This document shows, piece after piece, positions 43,928 through 51,368 of a DNA stretch of 64,000 bases; position 1 is the stretch's first letter; each line of letters begins with the position of its first letter. Source of the stretch: Acidobacteriaceae bacterium (GTDB taxonomy: Bacteria; Acidobacteriota; Terriglobia; Terriglobales; Acidobacteriaceae). Location of the stretch: positions 1 to 64,000 of the forward strand of contig PLDC01000024.1 of assembly GCA_003134995.1 (NCBI GenBank), given 5' to 3'. The notes under the pieces were generated by a model. It did not search any database, had not been told where the DNA came from, and saw only the letters and a program-made list of their open reading frames with translations. The translations under genes and the position numbers were made by a program.

Positions 43928-44671
43928 ATGAAGGACAGCGATCCAAAACTAAGCATTCGCCAGATCGGCGAAAAGAAATTCCGGCAGAACAGCCGCCGAG
44001 AATTGCTCAAGCTCGCGCCCGTGCTGGCGCTGGGAGCCTTCGCCATCCCCGGCTTGCAGGAAGGTTTGCTGAAAAAAGGCTTGGGATTCAGCGATTGGGC
44101 TTCGGCGCGGCTTTTCCGCTCCGGCCATCTTGCGCCGACGTTCGACAACGCCGATCTGACTCCGCCGGCAAAGTTTCCCATCAACGGCTATGACGTCGAC
44201 GACCCCGGAGTGGTCTTCGAAAATTGGACTCTCACCGTCAGCGGCGAGGTGAAGAAGCCCGGCGAATACAAGCTGGCGCAAGTGCAAGCCCTGCCACGCT
44301 ATCGCCAGAACACGCGCCACATCTGCGTCGAGGGCTGGGACGTGATCGGCCGCTTCGGCGGCGCGCGCCTGTCTGACTTCTTGACGATGATCGGCGCGGA
44401 CCCCACGGCCCGCTACATCACGGTGAACTGCGCCGACGACTACTACGAATCGCTCGACATGGCGACGGCACTGCATCCGCAGACTTTGCTTTGCTACGAA
44501 ATGTACGAGCGGCCGCTAAGCCGCCAGCACGGCGCTCCGCTGCGCCTGCAGATACCGACCAAGATCGGCTACAAGCAGGCCAAGTACTTAACGGATTTGA
44601 AAGTCACGCACGTGCTCGACCGGGTCGGCTACTGGGAAGACCAGGGCTACTCGTGGTTCTACGGATTGTAG
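43928..44671 (+). CDS. Tat-exported molybdopterin oxidoreductase (MsrP/sulfite oxidase fold)
   Basis: A 247-residue protein. The N-terminus has a twin-arginine signal, NSRRELLKLAPVLALGAFA. The body is the sulfite-oxidase molybdopterin fold, with the Mo-ligand C133 in TRHICVEGWDVIGRFGG and DYYESLDMATALHPQTLLCY. It resembles MsrP (YedY), which repairs methionine sulfoxide in the periplasm, but is shorter than that enzyme. The next gene encodes a membrane cytochrome b, a likely electron donor. The ATG at 43928 is required for the Tat signal. Confidence 0.85.
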   Translation: MKDSDPKLSIRQIGEKKFRQNSRRELLKLAPVLALGAFAIPGLQEGLLKKGLGFSDWASARLFRSGHLAPTFDNADLTPPAKFPINGYDVDDPGVVFENWTLTVSGEVKKPGEYKLAQVQALPRYRQNTRHICVEGWDVIGRFGGARLSDFLTMIGADPTARYITVNCADDYYESLDMATALHPQTLLCYEMYERPLSRQHGAPLRLQIPTKIGYKQAKYLTDLKVTHVLDRVGYWEDQGYSWFYGL

Positions 44672-44679
44672 AAGGAATT

Positions 44680-44772
44680 GAGCGATTGAGTCATCGGGAG
44701 ATTGAAAATCAACACGAGCCTGCGTTCTATTTTCCAATCGCCCGATCGCTCAATCGCTCAATGACTCAATAA
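44680..44772. repeat. ATTGAGCG word hairpin
   Basis: The gap before the cytochrome b gene carries GAATTGAGCGATTGAGTC on the left and CGATCGCTCAATCGCTCAAT on the right, complementary, with ATTGAAAAT/ATTTTCCAAT in between. It forms a hairpin of repeated words. Confidence 0.65.
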
Positions 44773-44805
44773 TCCGTGAGGCGCGGGCGCTACTAGGAGA
44801 CAAGC

Positions 44806-45522
44806 ATGAGCGGTTCCGTCATAGAAATCATTCAGCCGAAGCCCAAGACCGCCGAAGGCGAAGAGGCGCCCCCGGTAGTCCTAGCCCGCGCCGTCTACGA
44901 GCACCCGTTCATCGTGCGCCTCTGCCACTGGATCAACACCGTCGCACTCTTCGTCCTGGTCGGCAGCGGACTCCAGATCTTCCGCGCCTTCCCCAGCTTC
45001 GGCGCAAAAATTCCGCAGAAAGATTTGCTGCACTGGCCTAAGGCCTTCGCCATTGGCGGCTGGCTCGGCGGAGCGCTGCAGTGGCACCTCACCTTCATGT
45101 GGATCTACATCGCGACCGGCGTCCTCTATCTCGGCTACCAGATTTTAAGCGGCAACTATCGCCAGGTTCTATTCACGCATCGCGACATCCCGGGCGTGTG
45201 GCCGATGGTGAAGCATTATTTTTTCTTCGGACCGAAGCCGCCGGTGCGCGAAGCCTACAATCCTCTGCAGAAACACGCGTACACGACAGCGATCATTCTT
45301 GGAATTCTTTCTGTGCTGACCGGTCTCGCCGTATGGAAGCCAGTTCAGTTCTCCTCGCTCGCCTGGATGATGGGCGGCTTTCACTACGCGCGCATCTGGC
45401 ACTTCGCAATCATGTGGGCAATCTTGTTTTTCATCCTGGGACATCTCGTGATGGTGATCCTGCACGGCTGGAACAATTTCATGTCGATGCTGACGGGATG
45501 GAAGAAAGATCCAGAATACTGA
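44806..45522 (+). CDS. membrane cytochrome b (b561/HydC type)
   Basis: A 238-residue membrane protein with four or five helices: IVRLCHWINTVALFVLVGSG with haem ligand H41, WHLTFMWIYIATGVLYLGYQ, TTAIILGILSVLTGLAVW, and HYARIWHFAIMWAILFFILG with further His ligands. It fits the b-type cytochrome family that includes hydrogenase and thiosulfate reductase subunits. Together with the upstream molybdoenzyme it forms an exported oxidoreductase module fed from the quinone pool, by analogy to MsrPQ. Confidence 0.8.
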   Translation: MSGSVIEIIQPKPKTAEGEEAPPVVLARAVYEHPFIVRLCHWINTVALFVLVGSGLQIFRAFPSFGAKIPQKDLLHWPKAFAIGGWLGGALQWHLTFMWIYIATGVLYLGYQILSGNYRQVLFTHRDIPGVWPMVKHYFFFGPKPPVREAYNPLQKHAYTTAIILGILSVLTGLAVWKPVQFSSLAWMMGGFHYARIWHFAIMWAILFFILGHLVMVILHGWNNFMSMLTGWKKDPEY

Positions 45523-45524
45523 GG

Positions 45525-45622
45525 GCAGGTGTTAGGTCTTAGGTGATAGGTGTTAGGAAGACGCAAGGCCGGAGCCCTGGACCCTGATCCCTAAACCCTG
45601 ACACCTAAGACCTAAGACCTGT
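45525..45622. repeat. TTAGGTCT word hairpin
   Basis: After the cytochrome b gene, AGGTGTTAGGTCTTAGG words at 45529-45556 are complementary to CACCTAAGACCTAAGACC at 45602-45620. The intervening part has CCCTGATCCCTAAACCCTG. It ends just ahead of the sigma-factor start. Confidence 0.65.
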
Positions 45623-45626
45623 ACCG

Positions 45627-46295
45627 ATGTCCGAACCAACCATGACGTTGACCAATCCGACGCACGATGCCGCACGCGAACAGGATCTCATCCTGCAGGT
45701 ACAGCGCGGCCAGTCTGAATTGTTCTATGAGTTGGTGCGGCCCTATGAGCGCCGCGTCTACGCTGCCGCGCTCGCCATTCTTCGCAACGAGCAGGATGCT
45801 GAAGACACGGCGCAGGAGGCGATGCTGAAGGCGTTTGCGAATATCCGGCAATTCCGCGCCGAGGCCCGCTTCAGCACGTGGCTGATTCAGATCACGGTGA
45901 ATCAAGCGCTGATGCGCCGGCGAAGGGAGCGAACTGTGCCCATGGAAGGACTCGACAACCGCCGCGACGTTAGCGACAACGAAAACGAATACGCTCCGCG
46001 GGATTTCGCCGACTGGCGCGAGATTCCCTCAGAGGCGCTGGAACGTAAGGAAGTGCGGCAGCGGCTGGCCGAGGCGCTGGCCACGCTCGATCGAAAGTAT
46101 CGCGAAGTCTTTGTGCTGCGCGACATGGAACACCTGAATATTCAGGAGACGGCCGAGGCACTGGGCATCACGGTGGCCTCGGTGAAGACGCGGCTGTTGC
46201 GCGCGCGGCTCATGCTGCGCGATCTGCTGGCCGCCGGATGGGAACAAGGCTGGTTCAGCCGCCTGCCATTCGAGAAGGGAAACAAGCCATGGTAG
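45627..46295 (+). CDS. ECF RNA polymerase sigma factor
   Basis: A 222-residue sigma factor of the RpoE type. Region 2 reads YELVRPYERRVYAAALAILRN and EDTAQEAMLKAFANIRQF; region 4 reads ALATLDRKYREVFVLRDMEH and TAEALGITVASVKTRLLRAR, the promoter -35-binding helix-turn-helix. It is followed directly by, and overlaps for 7 bases, its anti-sigma gene. The signal it responds to is probably an envelope or redox stress. Confidence 0.95.
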   Translation: MSEPTMTLTNPTHDAAREQDLILQVQRGQSELFYELVRPYERRVYAAALAILRNEQDAEDTAQEAMLKAFANIRQFRAEARFSTWLIQITVNQALMRRRRERTVPMEGLDNRRDVSDNENEYAPRDFADWREIPSEALERKEVRQRLAEALATLDRKYREVFVLRDMEHLNIQETAEALGITVASVKTRLLRARLMLRDLLAAGWEQGWFSRLPFEKGNKPW

Positions 46296-46945
46296 AGAAC
46301 ACGTTTCGTTGCGAACAAGTTTGGCGCGAGGTTTCGAATTACATCGATGGCGAAGTGGATGCGGCACTGCGCTCTTCGATGGATGAACACTTCCGCACGT
46401 GCAAGCGTTGCGCCTCGGTGCTGGCGGGAACGCGCAACGTGGTGCAGCTTTATGGCGATGAACGCATGCTCGATGTTCCCGCGGGTTTCAGCCGCCGGCT
46501 GGAAAAGCGATTGGAAAATCGGCTCACGCACGATTCTGCGGTGAAGGGAAGCCGGTGGTCGAGCTGGTCGGCGTGGCTGGTGCCGGTGGCGGCAATGGCT
46601 TTGATTGCGGGAGGTTTGCTATTGACGAACAATCTGACGCACTGGCACTTCGTGCGATCGCAACATGCCGAGCCTGCCTATAAAATTCCTCCTGACCTGG
46701 TGGTCGTGGTTTCCGACGGGGCAAAACTATTTCATGTGCCGGGATGTCCTTTCATTCACGACAAAGCGTCGGAGCGGACGATGACGGCGAAAGAGGCGAT
46801 GCAGGAAGGCTACGTGCCTTGCACGCGCTGCCTGCGGCAGTATCTGAAGACGGGGATGAGTGGACATTCTGCGACTGAAGTTGCTGAGGGCGGACGTGTT
46901 GAGGAGGAAGAGCGAGAAGAAACTCTTAGCGTGGCTGGACATTAA
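46289..46945 (+). CDS. anti-sigma factor with zinc motif and Ada-like C-terminus
   Basis: A 218-residue single-span protein. The N-terminal zf-HC2 zinc motif is C8 then HFRTCKRC (His and two Cys). A membrane segment (about 93-110) follows. The outer domain, LFHVPGCPFIHDK and YVPCTRCLRQYL, holds Cys/His residues like the metal-binding Ada family, suggesting a redox or metal sensor. Its tail is acidic (EEEEREE). The ATG at 46289 is preferred because of the zinc motif and the overlap with the sigma gene (ATGGTAG). Confidence 0.85.
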   Translation: MVENTFRCEQVWREVSNYIDGEVDAALRSSMDEHFRTCKRCASVLAGTRNVVQLYGDERMLDVPAGFSRRLEKRLENRLTHDSAVKGSRWSSWSAWLVPVAAMALIAGGLLLTNNLTHWHFVRSQHAEPAYKIPPDLVVVVSDGAKLFHVPGCPFIHDKASERTMTAKEAMQEGYVPCTRCLRQYLKTGMSGHSATEVAEGGRVEEEEREETLSVAGH

Positions 46946-46960
46946 GGGCGAGGGCCTTTT

Positions 46961-47049
46961 GTAGCGCCGGCGTCCCGCCGGCTTTTGTGGCAGCTACTGG
47001 CTGCGGGGGCGAGACGCCCCCGCGACAGCCGCCGGGACGGCGGCGCTAC
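46961..47049. repeat. long inverted repeat GTAGCGCCGGCGTCC
   Basis: Arms at 46961-46982 and 47028-47049 match at 20 of 22 positions after inversion. A smaller hairpin GGGGGCG/CGCCCCC lies in the loop. It follows the anti-sigma stop by 15 bases, so it may serve as a bidirectional terminator. Confidence 0.7.
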
Positions 47050-47187
47050 CTAATCTTTTCCGCGCTTCGATTCGTTCGTAAGTTGTTGATTCCCGGTGAG
47101 GCGGCCGGCTGGTTCGTAGGGTATTTCTCAAAGATATAGAAAACTCGCCGGTAAGTCGTTGACTCTACAAGGCCAATTTGCACCCGG

Positions 47188-47207
47188 GAGGTAAATCGAT
47201 TTACCTC
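47188..47207. promoter_or_regulatory. 20-base perfect palindrome, probable operator
   Basis: GAGGTAAATC followed by its exact reverse complement GATTTACCTC. It lies 40 bases upstream of a small open reading frame and does not resemble the window's GC-rich repeats. It is the kind of site bound by a dimeric regulator; none is identified. Confidence 0.55.
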
Positions 47208-47246
47208 GCTCTCCTTGCGATAGTTTCCAAATTAAGGAGCTCAGCC

Positions 47247-47381
47247 ATGGATTATGTTCCTGAACGCGTTCTACGGGGCTGCAAATCAAATTGCGGGGTA
47301 TGTGGCGCGACAGCCATAAGCCGAAAACCGGTCGCTGCTCTCACTTCCGAACAGCATCCTCGGCCAATTGCTGGCGGCTAA
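47247..47381 (+). CDS. possible 44-residue cysteine peptide
   Basis: An ATG with AAGGAG upstream opens a 44-codon frame, MDYVPERVLRGCKSNCGVCG followed by ATAISRKPVAALTSEQ and PRPIAGG. CKSNCGVC has three cysteines in a tight spacing that could bind a metal. Its reality rests on the ribosome-binding site and the palindrome ahead; no homolog is known to me. Confidence 0.35.
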   Translation: MDYVPERVLRGCKSNCGVCGATAISRKPVAALTSEQHPRPIAGG

Positions 47382-47463
47382 TGAAAAACGCGGCTAATAA
47401 AAAGCATAGAGAGGCGTGACCAAGATGTTGTCATCCCGATTAACTTGTCATCCCGATAATTTG

Positions 47464-47553
47464 TCATCCCGAGCGAAGCGAGGGACCTTGGTTCTTGCCG
47501 TCGCTATTGCTGCCGTAGGCAAACACCAAGGTCCCTCGCTTCGCTCGGGATGA
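47464..47553. repeat. 29-base perfect inverted repeat (GTCATCCCGAGCG family)
   Basis: The arm at 47464-47492 is the exact reverse complement of 47525-47553. Two partial copies of its first 12 bases, TTGTCATCCCGA, stand just before at 47429 and 47446. The element is related to the GTCATTCCGA repeat at 42718 and 1455. It could end transcripts from either side. Confidence 0.75.
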
Positions 47554-47577
47554 TACTTTCAACGAACGACTCTCAAG

Positions 47578-47859
47578 CTAGTTCGGCTTCATCTGGTCGT
47601 TCTTCATGCTGTCGTCTTTCTTCATGCTGTCATCTTTTTTCATCGAATCGTCCTTCTTCATCGTGTCGGTCTTCCCCGTCTTTGCGGTCTTGGCCGTTTT
47701 GGCTTTCTTGGTGGTCTTGCTGTCGTCCTTCTTCATCGAATCATCTTTTTTCATTGTGTCTTGCTTGGTGCTGTCTTGCTTCATCGTGTCCTGGGCGAAG
47801 GCTGCCATTGGGGCGGCTAATAGACATGCGAGCATCAAACTGCCGACAAACTTCTTCAT
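47578..47859 (-). CDS. exported MXKDX-repeat protein
   Basis: A 93-residue protein: a signal peptide, MKKFVGSLMLACLLAAPMAA, then a chain of MKKDDS, MKQDS and TMKKDD units and a KTAKTAKTGK stretch. This fits the pentapeptide MXKDX repeat family. It is highly charged and disordered, and its function is unknown. AAGGAGAAAACC precedes the ATG. Confidence 0.8.
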   Translation of the reverse strand: MKKFVGSLMLACLLAAPMAAFAQDTMKQDSTKQDTMKKDDSMKKDDSKTTKKAKTAKTAKTGKTDTMKKDDSMKKDDSMKKDDSMKNDQMKPN

Positions 47860-48010
47860 GGTTTTCTCCTTGGGTGATTTGAGTTAGGTCGTCCGGCAGG
47901 TCTACACCGGCGGACTCAGATCAGATTCGCTGGCCCTGGGAAAGTTACGTCACGCAATCAAAAGGCTTAAACACAGAGGACACAGGGGAACACGGGGTAG
48001 AGCTCAACGT

Positions 48011-49288
48011 TTACAAGGCTAGCTGACTGCGCGAGATCTTCAATCCGCTCAGATTGCCTAGCGCCGTTACGGCAACGGATTCGGTTTTGAAGAACTCCTG
48101 GGCCAGGCTTTGGAGATCATCGGCGGTTACGGCTTCGATCTTCTGCACCAGTTCGTCCAGATCCTGGAAGCGATCGAAATACATTTCCTGGCGCGCAAGG
48201 TTCGACATGCGGGCGGTGCTTGATTCGAGCGAGAGCATGAGGCTGCCCTTGAGCTGGTCTTTCGAGCGGCGCAACTCTTCTTCAGGCACAGGCTGATTCT
48301 TCAGGTTGCGAAATTCGCTGACCACTGACTGCACTACTTTCGCCGCCGATGCCAGCGAGGTTCCGGCGTAGACGGCCATGCATCCGGTATCGCGGTAGGG
48401 GTTGAGATCGCTGTAGATGGAATAGGCCAGGCCCTGGCGCTCGCGGATATTCTGGAAGAGGCGCGAACTCATGCCTCCGCCGAGCAGGGTGTTGAGGATG
48501 TAGCCGGCGTAGCGCTTCTCGTGCGCGATCGGATACGCGGGCACTCCGATGCACAACTGCACTTGCTCGAGCGCCTTCTTGTTGCGCAACACAATGCGAG
48601 GATCAATTTTGGGCGCGGGTGAGTGGAAGCCGTTTTTCGCAGGCTTCAGGTGTTCGAAGTGCTTGACGACCAGATCGACGAACTGATCGTGGTTGAGATG
48701 GCCGGCGGCGGCTACGATGATGTTGCCGGGAGCGAAGCGGTGAGTGTAGGTATCGAGCACGGTCTGGCGCTCGAATTTCTTTACCGTCTCTTTCGTTCCC
48801 AGGATCGGTTTGCCCAGCGGATGGTCTTTCCAAAAGCTCTGGGTGAAGATTTCGTGGACGAGGTAATCGGGATTGTCTTCGTCCATCTTGATCTCTTCGA
48901 GAATCACGCCGCGTTCGCGGGCAATGTCTTCGTCGGTGAAGTTGGGATACAGTACGAGGTCGGTGAGAATTTCGAGCGCCAGCGGCATGTGTTCGTCAAG
49001 CACCTTGACGTTGAAGCAAATGCATTCTTTCGAGGTGAAGGCGTCCATGTTGCCGCCGATGGAGTCGACTTGGCGGGCAATCTCCTCGGCAGTGCGATGC
49101 TTGGTGCCTTTGAAGACCATGTGCTCGATGAAATGGGAGATGCCGTTCGATTGCGGAGTCTCGTCGCGCGAACCGGTCTCGAGCCAAATGCCAATGGAGG
49201 CTGAGCGGATGTGCTCCATCTGCTCGGTGATGACGGTGAGGCCGTGAGGCAACACCTGGCGGCGAATATTGCGAACTTCTTTGACCAT
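48011..49288 (-). CDS. M16-family zinc metallopeptidase
   Basis: A 425-residue peptidase of the processing-peptidase type. The inverted zinc motif is H52-xx-E55-H56 in SHFIEHMVFKGT, with a third ligand Glu downstream in the PDYLVHEIFTQSF region. Other signatures: TSKECICFNVKVL, and GGGMSSRLFQNIRERQGLAYS in the second half, used for substrate binding. It is a single-domain-pair protein of usual length. It is divergent from the membrane gene at 49492. Confidence 0.9.
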   Translation of the reverse strand: MVKEVRNIRRQVLPHGLTVITEQMEHIRSASIGIWLETGSRDETPQSNGISHFIEHMVFKGTKHRTAEEIARQVDSIGGNMDAFTSKECICFNVKVLDEHMPLALEILTDLVLYPNFTDEDIARERGVILEEIKMDEDNPDYLVHEIFTQSFWKDHPLGKPILGTKETVKKFERQTVLDTYTHRFAPGNIIVAAAGHLNHDQFVDLVVKHFEHLKPAKNGFHSPAPKIDPRIVLRNKKALEQVQLCIGVPAYPIAHEKRYAGYILNTLLGGGMSSRLFQNIRERQGLAYSIYSDLNPYRDTGCMAVYAGTSLASAAKVVQSVVSEFRNLKNQPVPEEELRRSKDQLKGSLMLSLESSTARMSNLARQEMYFDRFQDLDELVQKIEAVTADDLQSLAQEFFKTESVAVTALGNLSGLKISRSQLAL

Positions 49289-49491
49289 GATGTGGTTAGC
49301 TGTAGCGCTGGTCCTTCCAGAGGAGTCTTACTCTGGATTCGATGCAAGAGTTGGGCGAAGGACGTAAAGGAGTATTGTTACATACTGGGAAACATTGCAT
49401 GTGTTCTAATGGTTGAATTTATTAAACGTTTATAATCATCGACTTACCTAACTTCCATAAAGTTTCAGGCACGGCAAGAATTGGGAGCAGG

Positions 49492-50103
49492 ATGCCGGGA
49501 GAAATGATCGAAAAGGCACCAGCCAAGAATCCTTTGACAACGTTCGTATTTTTGTCAGCTGGCTTAATAGCTGGACTGGCTACCGCCTCTGCGGCCAGAT
49601 TGTGGCCACCGATCTTCCCCATGCTCTTGGTACTCGGCGTAGGGCCGCTGTTTTTGGTCGCGGTATTCTCGGCGATTACATTTACTAGATCTTGGTCCCT
49701 CGTCGGTTCCGGGTGGTGGCGTATAGTCGCGGGAATCTGCATTTGCACTGGAGCGTACGTACTTGCACTGTTTACGTTCATTCTTGTGTCCGACTCGATG
49801 GGCACGGCATATGCTGAAGCAAACCGATTTGGCATTGGCGTATGGATTGGTTTGCTAGCGGCAGCTCTAGTCGCGTCGGCCTGCATCGAACTACTCGTTT
49901 ACGTCCTTACCGGCAGATGGAGTAATTTCTATCTTGTCCGGTTTGCAGCGGCTGGGGCTGTCTGCGTCCTCGTAACTTTTCTTGCCGATAGAGCGGTTCA
50001 TCATTACTGGACTTTCTATGGCATTTTCCTTCCGGTAGGAGAGGGGCTATTTTGCCAACTTGTCGGAGCGCAAATCTGTCGCGCGCCAGACCGGTCGGCT
50101 TAA
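49492..50103 (+). CDS. multi-span membrane protein
   Basis: A 203-residue protein with about five to six membrane segments, for example TTFVFLSAGLIAGLATASAA, IFPMLLVLGVGPLFLVAVF and FGIGVWIGLLAAALVASACI. GGGAGCAGG precedes the ATG. I do not recognise the family. It lies 11 bases upstream of rlmN and could be co-transcribed. Its codon use and AT content differ slightly from neighbouring genes. Confidence 0.65.
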   Translation: MPGEMIEKAPAKNPLTTFVFLSAGLIAGLATASAARLWPPIFPMLLVLGVGPLFLVAVFSAITFTRSWSLVGSGWWRIVAGICICTGAYVLALFTFILVSDSMGTAYAEANRFGIGVWIGLLAAALVASACIELLVYVLTGRWSNFYLVRFAAAGAVCVLVTFLADRAVHHYWTFYGIFLPVGEGLFCQLVGAQICRAPDRSA

Positions 50104-50114
50104 GAAGATCGGAA

Positions 50115-51368
50115 ATGAGTGAACCTCTGACATCGACGCTTCTAGGAATGGGCCGCGACGAGCTCACCGCACTAGTGAGCGAGGCGGGTGAGCCTAGCTA
50201 TCGCGGCAAGCAAATTATGGAGGCCGTGTACCGGCAGCGGGTGGAGACGCTGGAGGAGATTTCTACTTTGCCGCAGGGGTTTCGGGAGAAGTTGGCTGCT
50301 AGTGGAGTTGGGGTTGGGGCGGCGCGGATTGAGCAGAAGCTTCTTTCTGTCGATGGGACGGTGCGGTATTTGATTGGGTTTGGGGATGGGCAGAGTGTGG
50401 AGACGGTTTGGATGCCGGAGGGGGATGGCGGGGAAGCTGGGGATGGGTCGGATGCTGGGGTCGAGGCTGAGAGTTCCGGCTTAGTTGCCTCAGGGGCTGA
50501 AGCCCAATTCCCAATGCCGGACTCTGACGCAGGCCTGGAAGGCCTGCTCCACCCTCCTCAGAATCGAGTCAGACCGGGCCGGTCTACGATTTGCATTTCC
50601 AGTCAGGTGGGGTGTGCGGTTGACTGCCAGTTCTGTTTGACTGCCTTGCTTGGGGTTAAGCGCAACCTTACTGCTGGGGAGATTGTCGGCCAAGTTTGTG
50701 CGGTTCTTAAGGATCAGGGCGTGTCGCCGCCGGAGGATCGCATCAACCTGGTTTTTATGGGGATGGGCGAGCCGTTTCTGAACTACGAGAATTTCATCAA
50801 GGCTTCGCGGTTGCTGGTTGAGGGCGTGGGGATTGCGGAGCGGCGCATGACGGTGTCGACGGCGGGGATCGTGCCGCGCATTCGCGAGTTCGGGGAAGAA
50901 AAAATCCGGCCGAAGCTGGCGATTTCTCTGAATGCTCCGAATGACGAGCTTCGCACGCGGCTGATGCCTTTAAACAAGAAGTGGAATCTCGAGATGCTGA
51001 TGGTGGCGGCGCGGGAGTTTCCGCTGCGCACGCGAGAGTGGATTACGTTTGAGTATGTTCTGCTTGGCGGCGTGAACGACTTGCCGGAGAATGCGCGGGA
51101 AGTGGCTGAGTTGCTGCGCGGGCTGCGCTGCAAGGTGAATCTGATAGCGCTAAATCCGGGGCCGGGGATTGAATTTACGACTCCGAGCGCGGAGCGGGTT
51201 GCGGCTTTTCAGAACATTTTGCGTGGAGCGGGGATTCCTGCGTTTGTGAGGCGTCCGCGTGGGCGGGACATTTATGCGGCTTGCGGGCAGCTTAAGCGAA
51301 CGGTTGAGGTTGCCACATCACCGGAACTCCAGTTACAGGCGATTTCTCCGTTGGCGCCGGAGGGGTGA
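50115..51368 (+). CDS. rlmN: 23S rRNA/tRNA adenine-C2 methyltransferase RlmN with an insert
   Basis: RlmN is the radical SAM enzyme that methylates A2503 of 23S rRNA and A37 of some tRNAs. Seen: GKQIMEAVYRQRVETLEEI, the SAM-cluster ligands C167, C171 and C174 in GCAVDCQFC, GMGEPFLNYENF, and the C-terminal CGQLK with the second catalytic cysteine. Between MPEGD and TICISSQVGCAVDC there is an insert of about 50 residues (about 104-155) that normal RlmN lacks; its DNA includes a 17-base repeat identical to one at 8103-8119. The 3' end overlaps the opposing kinase gene by 77 bases. Confidence 0.9.
   Translation: MSEPLTSTLLGMGRDELTALVSEAGEPSYRGKQIMEAVYRQRVETLEEISTLPQGFREKLAASGVGVGAARIEQKLLSVDGTVRYLIGFGDGQSVETVWMPEGDGGEAGDGSDAGVEAESSGLVASGAEAQFPMPDSDAGLEGLLHPPQNRVRPGRSTICISSQVGCAVDCQFCLTALLGVKRNLTAGEIVGQVCAVLKDQGVSPPEDRINLVFMGMGEPFLNYENFIKASRLLVEGVGIAERRMTVSTAGIVPRIREFGEEKIRPKLAISLNAPNDELRTRLMPLNKKWNLEMLMVAAREFPLRTREWITFEYVLLGGVNDLPENAREVAELLRGLRCKVNLIALNPGPGIEFTTPSAERVAAFQNILRGAGIPAFVRRPRGRDIYAACGQLKRTVEVATSPELQLQAISPLAPEG
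50493..50509. repeat. GGGGCTGAAGCCCAATT repeat inside rlmN
   Basis: This 17-base stretch is identical to 8103-8119 between hypF and its neighbour. Here it is translated in frame as part of the rlmN insert. Confidence 0.75.

Noticed and set aside
47464..47553. The 29-base inverted repeat as the ends of an insertion sequence
   Set aside because: Only 32 bases lie between the arms and there is no transposase; it is a hairpin repeat.
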